Shown piece by piece: positions 1 through 11,018 of a stretch of 58,589 bases of DNA. The translations under genes were made by a program, and so were the position numbers. The stretch is from contig JAHJLV010000015.1 in assembly GCA_018821535.1 (NCBI GenBank), positions 1 to 58,589 of the forward strand. Reading direction: 5' to 3'. Under the pieces are notes generated by a model. It saw nothing but the letters and a program-made list of their open reading frames with translations. It was not told the origin of the DNA and searched no databases. The stretch is from Pseudomonadota bacterium. Its GTDB lineage: Bacteria; Desulfobacterota; Desulfobacteria; Desulfobacterales; Desulfobacteraceae. Each line of letters begins with the position of its first letter. Position 1 is the stretch's first letter.

Positions 1-48
1 TATTTCAAAAATTGTTCGAATTGCTGTATCCTCTTTTTGCTGGGTCAT
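1..48 (-). CDS. 5' end of an unknown gene, cut by the window edge
   Basis: Only the first 16 codons are inside the window (protein begins MTQQKEDTAIRTIFEI). The start is supported by an AGGAG ribosome binding site about 7 bases upstream on the minus strand. Too little is visible to name a product. Confidence 0.5.
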   Translation of the reverse strand, partial: MTQQKEDTAIRTIFEI

Positions 49-162
49 ACTTTTGCTCCTTTTGTTTTTACGTGGTGGTTTAAATAAAAAGGAACTTTAA
101 GTTTTGACCCAGCATTTTCAACCCCAGGAATAAAAATCCTGTTGGTTTGCTGGAAAATGAAT

Positions 163-513
163 TTACAGAAAGACTTTTACACTATTAAACAATAAAGCCA
201 GAGCAGGCTGGCAGGCTGAATCCTTCAATAATTTTGTTTTATTTTTTTCAGCAAAGATTGAAAATGAAAAGATGATTGCCCAAAGAAATTTTTTCTTTTT
301 TTGAACGTCGTATTCATTGGAATTAATCTGGTTGCCTAAATCTGTCAGAATATCCAATATTTCAGGGCAGGATTTTAGCATGACATGGACTTTTGATTCT
401 GAGTCTTCCGGATTCAGTTTCACATCCATTGAGGAAATAAGCTGTTTGATTTCTTTGATCATTATATCGTCATTTTGAATGGTGATTTGTTTTTTATTAA
501 ACACGGTAATCAA
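163..513 (-). CDS. Small hypothetical protein
   Basis: This is an open frame of 116 codons starting at TTG, without a clear ribosome binding site; a later ATG (at MIKEIKQL) would give about 99 residues. The product is lysine-rich with one short hydrophobic stretch (FLWAIIFSFSIFA) that could be a single membrane segment. I recognise no family. It lies in AT-rich sequence, and the following 280 bases up to the FIST gene contain no other frame. It could be a real small gene or a chance frame. Confidence 0.35.
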   Translation of the reverse strand: MITVFNKKQITIQNDDIMIKEIKQLISSMDVKLNPEDSESKVHVMLKSCPEILDILTDLGNQINSNEYDVQKKKKFLWAIIFSFSIFAEKNKTKLLKDSACQPALALLFNSVKVFL

Positions 514-791
514 ATAATTTGCAATGCTTCAGAGATAATACGGTTTCCATAAAAAATTTTCAAGTCTTGATATGCAAGGTTCTATCTATACAGTTTGAGA
601 AGCATGATATCATTAACTATTGAGTAAAATGGAATGTGATACTCTCCTGCGAATAAACAGACATTCCCATTTGTCTTTAACCGCAATGATGAAATGAAGA
701 CATTTGTTTTGAGTATATGAATTTATTCGCTTTTATAGTATTCTTAAGTAGATTGAAATTATAAAAGCTTCATTCAATTTAGGATATAAAT

Positions 792-2291
792 ATGAAACAT
801 TTCTCGGCAGCCATTCAAACCGTCGGAGAATTAAAGCCTTTTCTTGAAAACAAAAAGATTCGGACAGCTGAAGGTTCGGCCAAAAGTATACTGGCACAAA
901 TTTTTGTTTCCAGATTTGATGACAATGATATTCATCAGGTTGTCGAATTGCTCAATGCCTTTTCTGAAAAAGTCATTGTTGCCGGCGTGTCAAGCGGTGG
1001 AGAAATCTTCTCTGGCCGGGCACTGGCGTATCAGACAGTTGTTTCCATGTCTTTTTTTGAATCTGCCCGCCTTGTGCCAATTATGTTGAAGGTTCCCCAG
1101 GGGACTGAGCAGAAAGCCGGCAGCATACTGGTGGAAAAACTAAGCAGTATGACTGATCAGGTAAAAGGATTGCTCCTGCTTACCGCATCAGTGTCGATCA
1201 ACAACGGACTGTTATTGCAGACAATATTTAAAAGTATTCCAGGCCTGCCATTATTTGGCGGAGTAGCTGGTGATTATTTAGAATTCAAGCGGACATTGAT
1301 TTTCTCTAACAAAGGGATATTTAATGAGGGCGCATTGGCAATTGCCATGACAGGCAAAGAACTTCACCTGTCACGCCATATCTATTGCGGATGGCAGCCT
1401 ATTGGAAAAAAAATGACTGCAACAAAAACAGATGGTCTGGTTCTGCAGGAAATTGATGGGAGACCGGCATTTGATGTTTATCGTAAGTACTTTAACATCA
1501 ATCTTGACTCAAATTTCCAAGTCGATGCCATTGAATTTCCATTGCTTTTGAACCGCAATGGGCGTTTGCTGGCCCGGAATCCATTTGCTGCGAATACAGA
1601 TGGAAGCATTCAGTTCTCCGCAGATATTCAAGAGGGTGAAACATTACAATTCGGCTATGGAAACATTGATCAGATTATTGATAATTCGTATCGGATGGTA
1701 GAAAAAATTTCAAGTTTCGCCCCTCAGGCAATTTTCATTTATTCCTGTGCCATGCGGCGTTTTTTCATGCAGCAGGATGTAGATCGAGAAATGGCCCCTT
1801 TAAACGAAATTGCCCCGACAACAGGATTTTTCACCTATGGTGAGTTTTGTGATTTAGGCAATCAAAGCCCTCACATGAATTCAACAATTGTGGTTGTTGG
1901 AATACGTGAGGGAAAAGCAGATTCAGCACATATGGTGTCAAAAGCTGTGAGAAAGGAATCTGTTCCCGAAGACCCCTATTTTAATCGTCCGACCAGCATT
2001 TTGAGCCGACTTTACTATTTTTCCAACGCAATCACCGAAGAATTAAAAAACACCAATGCTGAATTGCAAAACAAGCTAAAAGAAATCCAGACGCTTCGTG
2101 GAATATTGCCCATCTGCTCTTCGTGTAAAAAAATCAGAGATGATAAGGGGTACTGGAATTTATTGGAAACCTATTTCAAAAAGCAGTCTGATATAGATTT
2201 TAGCCACGGGATATGCCCTGAGTGCTCTGATAAGCTTTATGGGGAAGAAGACTGGTATGTTAAAATGAAAAAAGACAGCGAAAATAAATAA
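792..2291 (+). CDS. FIST-domain sensor protein with C-terminal Cys-rich module
   Basis: The 499-residue protein looks like a FIST_N plus FIST_C protein, a family of predicted small-ligand sensors in bacterial signalling. Features typical of the family are the GVSSGGEI and GGVAGDYL segments in the first half and FIYSCAMRRFF with TTGFFTYGEF in the second. After a short helical linker, the last ~70 residues carry two CxxC pairs (CSSCKKIRDDKGYW and HGICPEC), a tail often found at the end of PAS or response-regulator proteins of deltaproteobacteria and possibly metal-binding. No kinase or cyclase domain is attached, so the output is unknown. The gene stands alone, with a strong terminator downstream. 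Confidence 0.8.
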   Translation: MKHFSAAIQTVGELKPFLENKKIRTAEGSAKSILAQIFVSRFDDNDIHQVVELLNAFSEKVIVAGVSSGGEIFSGRALAYQTVVSMSFFESARLVPIMLKVPQGTEQKAGSILVEKLSSMTDQVKGLLLLTASVSINNGLLLQTIFKSIPGLPLFGGVAGDYLEFKRTLIFSNKGIFNEGALAIAMTGKELHLSRHIYCGWQPIGKKMTATKTDGLVLQEIDGRPAFDVYRKYFNINLDSNFQVDAIEFPLLLNRNGRLLARNPFAANTDGSIQFSADIQEGETLQFGYGNIDQIIDNSYRMVEKISSFAPQAIFIYSCAMRRFFMQQDVDREMAPLNEIAPTTGFFTYGEFCDLGNQSPHMNSTIVVVGIREGKADSAHMVSKAVRKESVPEDPYFNRPTSILSRLYYFSNAITEELKNTNAELQNKLKEIQTLRGILPICSSCKKIRDDKGYWNLLETYFKKQSDIDFSHGICPECSDKLYGEEDWYVKMKKDSENK

Positions 2292-2413
2292 CAACAACCG
2301 CTCCCCAGAAAAGATCTGATTCAAGCATTAAAAAGACACCCTGACATCTGCTAAGGGCAATGAAAGGATAAATATCAAATAAAAAATTTTTATATGATGC
2401 TGAGAATAAAATT

Positions 2414-2439
2414 CCCGGCTGCAGCCGGGGATTTTTTTT
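2414..2439 (+). terminator. Rho-independent terminator after the FIST gene
   Basis: A perfect 16-base GC-rich palindrome (CCCGGCTGCAGCCGGG) is followed by a run of eight T. It lies about 120 bases after the FIST stop and separates that gene from the methylmalonyl-CoA block. Confidence 0.85.
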
Positions 2440-2559
2440 CCACCAATTGAAAGGTCTGAGGTGTTTTTGAAAAACTTATAGAGTTATGGTTGACTTTCAA
2501 TGACTGAACCTTTTATAGATAATAAATGATAATTAGAGGAATGTTTTGGAGAATATCAT

Positions 2560-2961
2560 ATGAAAATATTAAAAATAGATCATTTGGGAATTGCTGTTTC
2601 AAGCATAGATGAAAAAAAAAATTTCTGGACAGATGTCCTGGGCCTGACACTGGAAGGCACAGAAACAGTGGATGCACAGAAAGTTACAACCGCTTTTCTG
2701 CCCGTGGGGGAAAGTGAGGTGGAACTTCTGGAATCCACATCTGCAGACGGCCCTGTTGCAAAATATATAGAAAAAAGGGGAGAAGGCATTCAGCATGTGG
2801 CATTCCGGGTGGAAAATATCGACCAGGCCCTGGCTGAACTCAAGGAAAAAGGCATCGCCCTGATCGACCAGACCCCCAGAATCGGCGCAGGCGGTGCCCG
2901 GATCGCTTTTTTACACCCCAAAGCCACCTCAGGCGTGCTTGTGGAATTATGTGAAAGATAG
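2560..2961 (+). CDS. mce: Methylmalonyl-CoA epimerase
   Basis: The 133-residue protein is a vicinal-oxygen-chelate (glyoxalase-like) protein of the usual epimerase length. It opens with KIDHLGIAVSSIDE and ends with IAFLHPKATSGVLVELCE, both typical of the family; His, Gln/His and Glu at these places bind the metal. It interconverts the R and S forms of methylmalonyl-CoA. It is the first gene of a plus-strand series and sits 43 bases before the mutase it serves, which supports the assignment. A GGAG motif precedes the ATG. Confidence 0.93.
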   Translation: MKILKIDHLGIAVSSIDEKKNFWTDVLGLTLEGTETVDAQKVTTAFLPVGESEVELLESTSADGPVAKYIEKRGEGIQHVAFRVENIDQALAELKEKGIALIDQTPRIGAGGARIAFLHPKATSGVLVELCER

Positions 2962-3004
2962 CCTGTTAAAAAATCTGTCTTATAGATAAAATTGGAGGAA
3001 CATC

Positions 3005-5128
3005 ATGGCCCAGACGCCGGATATAAAACAATGGGAAGAACTTGCCCAAAAACAGCTTAAGGGAATTTCCCTTGAGGACTTGACACGATCAACGCCTGAA
3101 GGAATTGACATTAAACCGCTGTATACGGCAAAGGATCTGGAAAGGGTTGATTTTTTAGATAACCTGCCCGGATTTGACCCCTATGTCAGAGGCCCCATGT
3201 CCACCATGTATGCGGGTCAGCCGTGGACCATCCGCCAGTATGCAGGCTTTTCAACAGCCACAGAATCCAATGCCTTTTATCGCAAGAATCTGGCAGCCGG
3301 TCAAAAGGGGCTGTCCGTGGCCTTTGATCTGGCCACGCACAGAGGGTATGATTCTGATCATCCCCGGGTGTCAGGCGATGTGGGCAAAGCCGGGGTTGCC
3401 ATTGATTCTGTGGAAGACATGAAAATATTGTTTGATCAGATCCCCCTGGATCAGATGTCGGTTTCCATGACCATGAACGGAGCGGTTCTGCCCATTCTGG
3501 CCGGATATATTGTGGCGGCTGAAGAACAGGGCGTCAAGCATGAACAGCTCACCGGAACCATCCAGAATGATATCTTAAAAGAATACCTGACCCGGAATAC
3601 CTATATTTATCCGCCAGGTCCTTCCATGCGGATTATTTCCGATATCATTGGATTCTGTTCTGACCATATGCCAAAATTTAATTCCATCAGCATCAGCGGG
3701 TACCATATCATGGAAGCAGGGGCTGATTCTGTTCTGCAGACCGCCTTTACCCTGGCCGATGGCCTGGAATATGTGAAAGCCGCCCTTGCCACCGGAATGG
3801 ATATTGACAAATTTGCGCCACGGCTGTCATTTTTCTTTGGCATAGGCATGAATTTTTTCATGGATATTGCCATGCTCCGGGCTGCCCGGTTTCTGTGGGC
3901 AGAAATGATGCGTCAGTTTAATCCGAAAAATCCAAAATCCTCCATGCTGCGAACCCATTGTCAGACATCGGGCTGGAGTCTGACCCAGCAGGACCCGTAT
4001 AATAATATTGTCAGAACAACCCTGGAATGTCTTTCCGCAGTACTGGGCGGCACCCAGAGCCTGCACACCAATTCCTTTGATGAAGCCGTGGGCCTGCCCA
4101 CTGAATTGTCTGCCCGGATTTCCCGCAATACCCAGATTCTGGTTCAGGAAGAATCCCATATCTGTGATGTGGTGGATCCTTTGGGCGGATCATATTATGT
4201 GGAATCGTTGACCCAGAGCATCATTGATGAGGTCAGAAAGATTTTAAAAGAGATTGACGGTCTTGGCGGTATGGCAAAGGCCATCGAGTCCGGCATGCCG
4301 AAAATGCGGATCGAAGAAGTGGCTGCCCGCCGTCAGGCCCGGATTGATCAGGGGAAAGATGTGATTGTCGGCGTCAATAAATATAAAATTGAAGATGAAG
4401 TGCCCATTCCCGTGCGGGAGGTGTCTGATTCGGTCAGAGATGATCAGGTGGCCCGGTTAAAGGCGATCCGGGAGCAGCGGGATGAGGCAACGGTGCAACA
4501 GGCGCTGGAGAATATCACGCAGGCCTGTAAAACCGGTGACAACCTTCTGGCAGCATGTCTTCCGGCAGTCAGAGCCCGGGCCACGGTGGGGGAAATATCC
4601 GATGCCATGGAAAAGGTGTTTACCCGGTTTGTTGCCACCACCCAGTGCATTTCCGGTGTATACGCTTCAGAAATAACGGACAGTGAGATGATTGAATCTT
4701 TGAGAAAACGATGTGCGAATTTTGAGAAAAAAACAGGCCGACGCCCCAGGATTTTATTATGCAAAATGGGCCAGGACGGACATGATCGCGGCGTGAAGGT
4801 GATTGCCACAGCATATGCGGATTTTGGATTTGATGTGGATTTGGGCCCCATGTTTCAGACACCGGAAGAAGCAGCCAGAATGGCGGTTGAAAATGATGTC
4901 CATGTGGTAGGGGTATCAAGTCTTGCTGCCGGTCATAAGACCCTTGTTCCCCAGGTGATTGAAGAGTTGAAAAAGCAGGGGGCATCTGATATTAAAGTGG
5001 TGGTGGGCGGCATTATTCCGCCCGGAGATTATGAATTTTTGATGACGGCCGGTGCGTCCCGGATTTTTGGTCCGGGAACCGTTGTTACAGATTCTGCCAA
5101 TAAAACCTTGAATATCATAGGTGCTTAA
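3005..5128 (+). CDS. scpA: Methylmalonyl-CoA mutase, single-chain
   Basis: The 707-residue protein carries the catalytic barrel and the cobalamin domain in one chain, as in MutB/ScpA. The substrate-binding part is seen in [15 protein letters not shown] and the [13 protein letters not shown] segment. The B12-binding signature DGHDRG, whose His is the lower cobalt ligand, is at about residues 590-595, followed by the SSLAAGH and [12 protein letters not shown] segments. It rearranges (R)-methylmalonyl-CoA to succinyl-CoA. Its neighbours, the epimerase upstream and the MeaB chaperone six bases downstream, form the usual functional set. The start has a GGAGG site. Confidence 0.96.
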   Translation: MAQTPDIKQWEELAQKQLKGISLEDLTRSTPEGIDIKPLYTAKDLERVDFLDNLPGFDPYVRGPMSTMYAGQPWTIRQYAGFSTATESNAFYRKNLAAGQKGLSVAFDLATHRGYDSDHPRVSGDVGKAGVAIDSVEDMKILFDQIPLDQMSVSMTMNGAVLPILAGYIVAAEEQGVKHEQLTGTIQNDILKEYLTRNTYIYPPGPSMRIISDIIGFCSDHMPKFNSISISGYHIMEAGADSVLQTAFTLADGLEYVKAALATGMDIDKFAPRLSFFFGIGMNFFMDIAMLRAARFLWAEMMRQFNPKNPKSSMLRTHCQTSGWSLTQQDPYNNIVRTTLECLSAVLGGTQSLHTNSFDEAVGLPTELSARISRNTQILVQEESHICDVVDPLGGSYYVESLTQSIIDEVRKILKEIDGLGGMAKAIESGMPKMRIEEVAARRQARIDQGKDVIVGVNKYKIEDEVPIPVREVSDSVRDDQVARLKAIREQRDEATVQQALENITQACKTGDNLLAACLPAVRARATVGEISDAMEKVFTRFVATTQCISGVYASEITDSEMIESLRKRCANFEKKTGRRPRILLCKMGQDGHDRGVKVIATAYADFGFDVDLGPMFQTPEEAARMAVENDVHVVGVSSLAAGHKTLVPQVIEELKKQGASDIKVVVGGIIPPGDYEFLMTAGASRIFGPGTVVTDSANKTLNIIGA

Positions 5129-5133
5129 GATAG

Positions 5134-6147
5134 ATGAACCCGTCCGCTTCAGATTTTTCTGATTCTGATAATGAGACTGACAATAGAATTGACAGCTTTG
5201 TTGAGGGGATACTTTCCGGCAACCGGCGGATGATCGCCAAGACCATCACCTTGATTGAAAGCTCTTTAAAAGCACATCAGACTCAGGCGTTTAAAGTGAT
5301 GGAAAAAATTCTTCCCCATTCCGGCCACAGTATCCGTTTAGGGATCACGGGTGTGCCAGGTGTGGGGAAAAGTACCTTTATTGAAAATTTAGGAATGTTT
5401 CTGGCAGATAAAGGCTATAAAGTGGCTGTGCTGGCGGTTGACCCGTCAAGTCGCAGAAGCGGGGGCTCCATTTTGGGGGATAAAACCCGGATGGAAAAAC
5501 TGTCTGCCCATGAAAATGCCTTTATCCGGCCGTCTCCTGCCGGGGAAACCCTTGGCGGCGTGGCATCTAAAACCCGTGAAATCATGCTGGTCTGTGAAGC
5601 TGCCGGATTTGACGTGATCCTGGTGGAAACCGTGGGCGTGGGCCAAAGTGAAACCCGTGTGGCGTCCATGGTGGATTTTTTTCTGGTACTGATGATTGCC
5701 GGTGCCGGGGACGAACTTCAGGGAATTAAAAAAGGGGTACTGGAGCTTGCCGACGGGATTGCCCTGAACAAAGCAGATGGAGATAATCTTGATGCTGTGG
5801 AAAAAGCCAAAAGACAGCTTGAAAATGCCATGCACATGATGAGTCCGCAGACACCGACCTGGTCCACGCCGGTATTGAGCTGTTCTTCTGTTGTTGATGG
5901 CGGAACAAAAAATGTATGGGATATGGTTGTGGACCATCAGAAAAAATTTAAAGCATCAAAGGAATTTGATCTGCGGCGAAAAAAACAGTCTCTGGACTGG
6001 ATGTGGGCACTGGTGGAAGAGGGGTTGAAGCTGCGGTTTAAAAATAATGACAGGATAAATCAGCATATTCCTGCGATTTCACGGCAGGTTGAAGAAAACA
6101 AGATATCACCCACAGCAGCGGCTGAAACATTACTGTCATATCTGTAA
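5134..6147 (+). CDS. meaB: MeaB GTPase, mutase chaperone
   Basis: The 337-residue G3E-family GTPase has a Walker A motif GVPGVGKS at residues 73-80, the DPSSRRSGGSILGDKTRM segment, the ETVGVGQSE switch region and the NKAD guanine-specificity motif. MeaB/ArgK proteins load and protect adenosylcobalamin in methylmalonyl-CoA mutase. The start lies six bases after the mutase stop, so the two are surely cotranscribed and probably translationally coupled. Confidence 0.94.
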   Translation: MNPSASDFSDSDNETDNRIDSFVEGILSGNRRMIAKTITLIESSLKAHQTQAFKVMEKILPHSGHSIRLGITGVPGVGKSTFIENLGMFLADKGYKVAVLAVDPSSRRSGGSILGDKTRMEKLSAHENAFIRPSPAGETLGGVASKTREIMLVCEAAGFDVILVETVGVGQSETRVASMVDFFLVLMIAGAGDELQGIKKGVLELADGIALNKADGDNLDAVEKAKRQLENAMHMMSPQTPTWSTPVLSCSSVVDGGTKNVWDMVVDHQKKFKASKEFDLRRKKQSLDWMWALVEEGLKLRFKNNDRINQHIPAISRQVEENKISPTAAAETLLSYL

Positions 6148-6174
6148 TGTGAATAAATTGAGAAAGGGAGTTTT

Positions 6175-7334
6175 ATGAAAATACATGAATATCAGGCAAA
6201 GGCATTGTTCAGGCAGTATCATGTGCCTGTCCCGGATGGAGATGTTGCCTTTAGTGTGGCAGACGCAAAAAAACTGGCTTCAGACCTTGGGGGATTTCCC
6301 GTGGTGGTCAAGGCCCAGATTCATGCCGGGGGCCGGGGAAAGGCGGCGGTGTAAAACTGGCCCGTTCCATGGAAGAGGTTGAGACCCTGGCAGAGCAAAT
6401 TCTGGGCATGACCCTGGTGACGCATCAGACAGGACCACAGGGAAAACTGGTAAAAAAACTGCTCATCGAAGCGGGTCAGAATATTCAAAAAGAATTGTAT
6501 TTAAGTCTGCTGGTGGATCGTGCAACCGCCTCCATTGTCATTATGGCAAGTCAGGACGGGGGCATGGATATTGAACAGGTGGCCGCTGACACACCGGATC
6601 GCATTATCAAAATATATGTGGACCCGCTCCTGGGACTTCAGGGATATCAGATCCGCCGGGCAGCATTCGGACTGGAGCTTCCTTCTGCGGCCATGAAATC
6701 TTTTTCCGCACTGTTGTCCAATCTGTATAAATTTTTTGTGGCCAATGACTGCTCCCTTGTGGAAATTAATCCGTTGATTTTAACTTCCGACGATCAGGTG
6801 GCGGCACTGGATGCCAAGGTGGATTTTGATTCCAATGCCATGTATCGTCATAAGGATCTGCAGGAACTGCGGGATCTGGATGAGGAAGATCCTGCAGAGG
6901 TGGAAGCCTCAAAATTTAATTTGAATTATATCAATCTGGATGGCAATGTCGGCAATATCGTCAATGGCGCAGGCCTTGCCATGGCCACCATGGACATCAT
7001 TAAAAATGCCGGAGCCTCGCCTGCCAACTTCATGGATGTGGGCGGCGGTGCCAGCGCGGAACAGGTGGAAAACGCTTTTCGGATCATCCTGGCTGACCAA
7101 AAGGTCAAAGCAGTTCTGATCAATATTTTCGGCGGCATTCTGCGCTGCGATATTTTTGCAAAAGGGGTGGTGGACGCAGCCAAAAAGACCGGTATTAAAA
7201 TTCCTGTTGTGGTCAGAATGGAAGGCACCAATGTGGATGAGGGCAAAAAAATTCTGGCAGATGCCGGATTGAACCTGACCAGTGCTGTCGATCTTCTGGA
7301 TGCAGCACAGAAAATTGCTGCAGCAGTGAATTAG
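6175..7334 (+). pseudogene. sucC: Succinyl-CoA synthetase beta subunit, frameshifted
   Basis: The gene starts at an ATG with an AGGGAG site ([15 protein letters not shown]) and reads as SucC, but stops at TAA 6352-6354 after the ATP-grasp segment [14 protein letters not shown]. The family sequence continues in the next frame ([10 protein letters not shown]). A single missing G in the run at 6335-6338 explains the shift: five G instead of four gives [11 protein letters not shown], and the repaired length is 386 residues, normal for SucC. The rest is intact, including LVEINPL and the GNVGNIVNGAGLAM and NIFGGILRCD segments. sucD follows 13 bases later and is whole. A sequencing error in the homopolymer is as likely as a true mutation. 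Confidence 0.9.
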
Positions 7335-7347
7335 AAGGAGACAGACG

Positions 7348-8214
7348 GTGAGTATATTTGTTAATAAGGATACCAGAGTGCTTGTGCAGGGAATTACCGG
7401 AAACGAGGGCAGTTTTCATGCCAGGCAGTGTATAGAATACGGGACGCAGATTGTCGCCGGGGTGACCCCGGGCAAGGGCGGACAGCAAATGGATGCGATT
7501 CCGGTGTTTAACACGGTGGCCGATGCTGTGGCAAAAACAGGGGCCAATGCATCCCTGATTTTTGTTCCCCCGCCGTTTGGCGCAGATGCCATTATGGAGG
7601 CTGCCGATGCCGGGGTGAAACTGATTGTTGCCATCACAGAAGGCATACCTATTCTGGATATGGTGAAAGTAAAACATTTTCTGGCCACAAAGCACTGCCG
7701 GTTGATCGGGCCGAACTGTCCGGGCATTATTACCCCCGGAGAGTGTAAAATCGGCATCATGCCGGGCAAAATCCATAAAAAAGGAAGTGTCGGCGTGGTT
7801 TCCCGGTCCGGCACCCTGACCTATGAGGTAGTGGATCAGCTGACCAGGCTTGGAATGGGTCAGTCCACCTGCATCGGTATCGGCGGCGACCCGGTAAACG
7901 GGACCAATTTTATTGATGTGCTGGAAGCCTTCCAGAAAGATGATGAAACACGCGGGGTTGTCATGGTGGGTGAAATCGGGGGCAGTGCCGAAGAAGAAGC
8001 TGCCATGTATGTTAAAGCTCATATGACCAAACCTGTGGTGGGATTTATTGCAGGGTTGACAGCACCTCCCGGAAGACGCATGGGACATGCAGGCGCAATC
8101 ATCTCAGGTTCATCCGGCACAGGAGAAGCAAAAATAGCCGCATTTAAAGAAAACGGTATTCATGTCTGCGAAAATCTGGGGCAGATCGGCCGGATTTGTA
8201 AAGATGTTTTTTAA
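7348..8214 (+). CDS. sucD: Succinyl-CoA synthetase alpha subunit
   Basis: The 288-residue protein starts at GTG behind an AAGGAG site. It has the CoA-binding Rossmann part ([17 protein letters not shown]), the [11 protein letters not shown] segment and the phosphohistidine loop [13 protein letters not shown] close to residues 245-257. With SucC it makes succinate and a nucleoside triphosphate from succinyl-CoA. It follows sucC by 13 bases. Length matches the family. If sucC is truly broken, this subunit would lack its partner. Confidence 0.95.
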   Translation: MSIFVNKDTRVLVQGITGNEGSFHARQCIEYGTQIVAGVTPGKGGQQMDAIPVFNTVADAVAKTGANASLIFVPPPFGADAIMEAADAGVKLIVAITEGIPILDMVKVKHFLATKHCRLIGPNCPGIITPGECKIGIMPGKIHKKGSVGVVSRSGTLTYEVVDQLTRLGMGQSTCIGIGGDPVNGTNFIDVLEAFQKDDETRGVVMVGEIGGSAEEEAAMYVKAHMTKPVVGFIAGLTAPPGRRMGHAGAIISGSSGTGEAKIAAFKENGIHVCENLGQIGRICKDVF

Positions 8215-8237
8215 AGATTTCCTTAAAGGAGAGAAAA

Positions 8238-9035
8238 TTGGATAGTTATATTATTGAATCAAACAAGAAAAAGAGCAGGATGCCTGCCCGGCTTGATTTT
8301 GCCCAGAGCGGAACCGGCTTGATCCTGGGGCTGTTCATGTGGGTGCATATGCTGCTGGTGGGCAGTATTGTACTGGGCCCGGGTGCTTTTAATTTTGTGG
8401 CCAAAAACATGGAACTGGCCTTTTTGTCAGATACGGGTCACGGGTTTCCCATTGCCGTGTTTTTTGCAGTTTTGACCATCTTCACCCTTTTTATCGTTCA
8501 TGCCCTGCTGGGGGTCAGAAAATTTCCCATTTCCTGGAAACAGCATCGTATTCTCCGGGATCAGATGCAGATGATGAATCATACAGACACCAATTTATGG
8601 TATGTTCAGGTGGTGACCGGTTTTATCATGTTTTTTGCAGGTTCGGTTCACCTGTATGTCATGCTCACCAATCCGGGGAATATTGATCCCTACCTGTCTG
8701 CGGACCGGGTGGTGTCAAGCCATATGTGGCCGCTTTACCTTGTATTGCTGGTCTGCGTGGAACTTCACGCGTCCATCGGCTTATATCGCCTGTGCATGAA
8801 ATGGGGATGGTTTGCCGGAAAAGACGCTAAAAAATCCAGAGAAATGCTTAAAAAAATAAAAAACAGGGCCACGGTGTTTTTCCTGGCCCTGGGTGCTTTG
8901 GCATTGCTGGTATTTATTGTAATTGGTTTCAACCACAGGGATAAAGTGGGTGAGAGATATGAAAAGACAGGTACTGTGACGCAGCAGGGTTTTGATGGTT
9001 CAGGTGCCCGAAATGCAGACGGAATACATGAATAA
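8238..9035 (+). CDS. sdhC: Succinate dehydrogenase/fumarate reductase cytochrome b subunit
   Basis: The 265-residue membrane protein resembles the diheme cytochrome b of Wolinella-type fumarate reductase: about five hydrophobic helices and His residues in four of them (WVHMLLVG, LFIVHALLG, AGSVHLYVM, SSHMWPLYLVLL with ELHASIG) able to bind two haems. It anchors the flavoprotein and Fe-S subunits and exchanges electrons with menaquinone. The start is TTG with a strong AAAGGAGAG site, and no other start fits. It is followed directly by sdhA. The single large anchor, rather than SdhC plus SdhD, marks this enzyme class. Confidence 0.92.
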   Translation: MDSYIIESNKKKSRMPARLDFAQSGTGLILGLFMWVHMLLVGSIVLGPGAFNFVAKNMELAFLSDTGHGFPIAVFFAVLTIFTLFIVHALLGVRKFPISWKQHRILRDQMQMMNHTDTNLWYVQVVTGFIMFFAGSVHLYVMLTNPGNIDPYLSADRVVSSHMWPLYLVLLVCVELHASIGLYRLCMKWGWFAGKDAKKSREMLKKIKNRATVFFLALGALALLVFIVIGFNHRDKVGERYEKTGTVTQQGFDGSGARNADGIHE

Positions 9036-9047
9036 GGGGTAACTTAG

Positions 9048-11018
9048 ATGAAAGTCATATATACAGATTCACTTGTTATCGGCGGCGGTCTGGCAGGACT
9101 TAGAGTTGCCATAGCATCCATGCAAAGAGGCTATGATACCATTGTTCTGTCTCTGATTCCTGCCAAACGATCTCATTCGGCTGCAGCCCAGGGCGGTATG
9201 CAGGCAAGTCTTGGCGCGTGCATAAAAGGCGAAGGGGACGACGAAGATGTCCATTTTTCAGATACGGTAAAAGGCAGCGACTGGGGCTGTGATCAGGATG
9301 TTGCCAGAATGTTTGTCAACACATCTCCCAAAGCCATTCGCCAGTTGTCTGCCTGGGGAGTTCCCTGGTCACGGGTGAGAAAGGGTGACAGGGAAGTTGT
9401 TATCAACGGGGAAAAGGTTACAATTACAGAAAAAGATGAGGCCCATGGCCTGATCACATCCCGGGATTTTGGCGGGACCAAGAAATGGAGAACCTGTTTT
9501 ACCTCGGACGGTACCGGCCATACCATGCTCTATGCCATGGACAATAAAGCCATTCAGATGGGGATTCCGGTGCACGAGAGAAAAGAAGCCGTGGCCCTGA
9601 TCCATGAAGACGGCGTCTGTTATGGCGCTGTTGTCCGGGATCTGATCACAGGCGAACTTATCGCCTATGTGGCAAAGACCACCACCATTGCCACGGGTGG
9701 ATATGGCCGTTTATATTCGGTCTCCACCAATGCCGTGATTTCAGAAGGCATTGGAAATGCCATTGCCCTTGAAACCGGAATTGCCACTTTAGGGAATATG
9801 GAAGCAGTCCAGTTTCATCCCACAGCCATCGTACCTGTCGGAATTTTGACCACAGAAGGCTGCCGCGGGGATGGCGGACTGCTGCTGGACAAGGACGGAT
9901 ATCGGTTCATGCCCGATTATGAGCCGGATAAAAAAGAACTGGCATCCAGAGATGTGGTTGCCCGCAGGATGACCGAACATATGAGAAAAGGCAAGGGGGT
10001 TCCGTCCCGGTATGGCGATCATCTCTGGCTGGACATCACCCTTCTGGGCCGAAAGCATATCGAAAAGAACCTGCGTGAAGTCAAGGAAATCTGTGAGTAT
10101 TTTCTGGGCATTGACCCTGTGAATGAATATATTCCGGTACGGCCCACCCAGCATTATTCCATGGGCGGGATCAGAACCAAAGCCACGGGAGAAAGCCCGA
10201 CCCTCAAGGGACTGTTTTCTGTGGGAGAAGCTGCCTGCTGGGATATGCACGGATTTAACCGCCTTGGCGGAAATTCGGTTGCAGAAACCGTTGTGGCCGG
10301 CATGATCGTGGGAGAATTTGTGGCAGATTACTGTGCAGCCAATCCCTTGAATGTGTCCACGTCCACCATTGAGCATTTCATCAAGCTCGAAGAAGAAAAA
10401 ATATCAACACTTCTGCTCCGGGAGTATGGTGAGAATCCGTTTGAACTCAAAGCCCAGATGCAGAAAATCATGATGGACAAGGTGGGCATTTTCAGAAACG
10501 GAGAAGATCTGACCCAGGCTGTGGAGCAATTAAAGATATTGAATCAGCGGGCAAGGAAAATTGCCTTGAGAAACCGGATCAGCTCTTCCAATCCGGAACT
10601 GGTGGAAGCCATCCGGGTGCCCAAGATGATAAAACTTGCCCAGTGTGTGGCCTATGGCGCACTGCTTCGGACCGAAAGCCGGGGTGCGCATGCCAGAGAA
10701 GATTATCCCCAGAGAAATGACCGCGACTGGCTCAAACGCACCCTGACCACCTGGAAGGATGAGTCTTCGGATCTGCCGGAAGTCTTTTACGAAGATCTGG
10801 ATGTCATGAAAATGGAAATGCCGCCCGGATCAAGGGGATATGGGGTGGATAATACCATCCATCACCCGGATACTGAAAAGCGTATCAAAGAAATCGAGGA
10901 GATCAAAGCAGCGCATCCTGAGGCAGACCGGTATGAAATGCATGATTTGCTGAATCCAACACCCATTCCGGAAAAATTCAAAGGTAAAAATGAGCGTATA
11001 GGCAGGGGGTTTAAATAA
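9048..11018 (+). CDS. sdhA: Succinate dehydrogenase/fumarate reductase flavoprotein subunit
   Basis: The 656-residue flavoprotein has the N-terminal FAD-binding motif ([13 protein letters not shown]), the covalent-flavin His in SHSAAAQGG near residue 45, the substrate-site segment [17 protein letters not shown], the catalytic Arg region in SRDVVARRM, and HYSMGGI. It oxidises succinate or reduces fumarate. The position, between the cytochrome b gene and the Fe-S gene, and the size fit the Wolinella-type enzyme. Its TAA overlaps the next ATG by one base. Confidence 0.95.
   Translation: MKVIYTDSLVIGGGLAGLRVAIASMQRGYDTIVLSLIPAKRSHSAAAQGGMQASLGACIKGEGDDEDVHFSDTVKGSDWGCDQDVARMFVNTSPKAIRQLSAWGVPWSRVRKGDREVVINGEKVTITEKDEAHGLITSRDFGGTKKWRTCFTSDGTGHTMLYAMDNKAIQMGIPVHERKEAVALIHEDGVCYGAVVRDLITGELIAYVAKTTTIATGGYGRLYSVSTNAVISEGIGNAIALETGIATLGNMEAVQFHPTAIVPVGILTTEGCRGDGGLLLDKDGYRFMPDYEPDKKELASRDVVARRMTEHMRKGKGVPSRYGDHLWLDITLLGRKHIEKNLREVKEICEYFLGIDPVNEYIPVRPTQHYSMGGIRTKATGESPTLKGLFSVGEAACWDMHGFNRLGGNSVAETVVAGMIVGEFVADYCAANPLNVSTSTIEHFIKLEEEKISTLLLREYGENPFELKAQMQKIMMDKVGIFRNGEDLTQAVEQLKILNQRARKIALRNRISSSNPELVEAIRVPKMIKLAQCVAYGALLRTESRGAHAREDYPQRNDRDWLKRTLTTWKDESSDLPEVFYEDLDVMKMEMPPGSRGYGVDNTIHHPDTEKRIKEIEEIKAAHPEADRYEMHDLLNPTPIPEKFKGKNERIGRGFK

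Noticed and set aside
7213..8088. 291-codon minus-strand frame opposite sucD
   Set aside because: It is antisense to a clearly recognised gene, has His- and Gly-rich shadow composition and no ribosome binding site.
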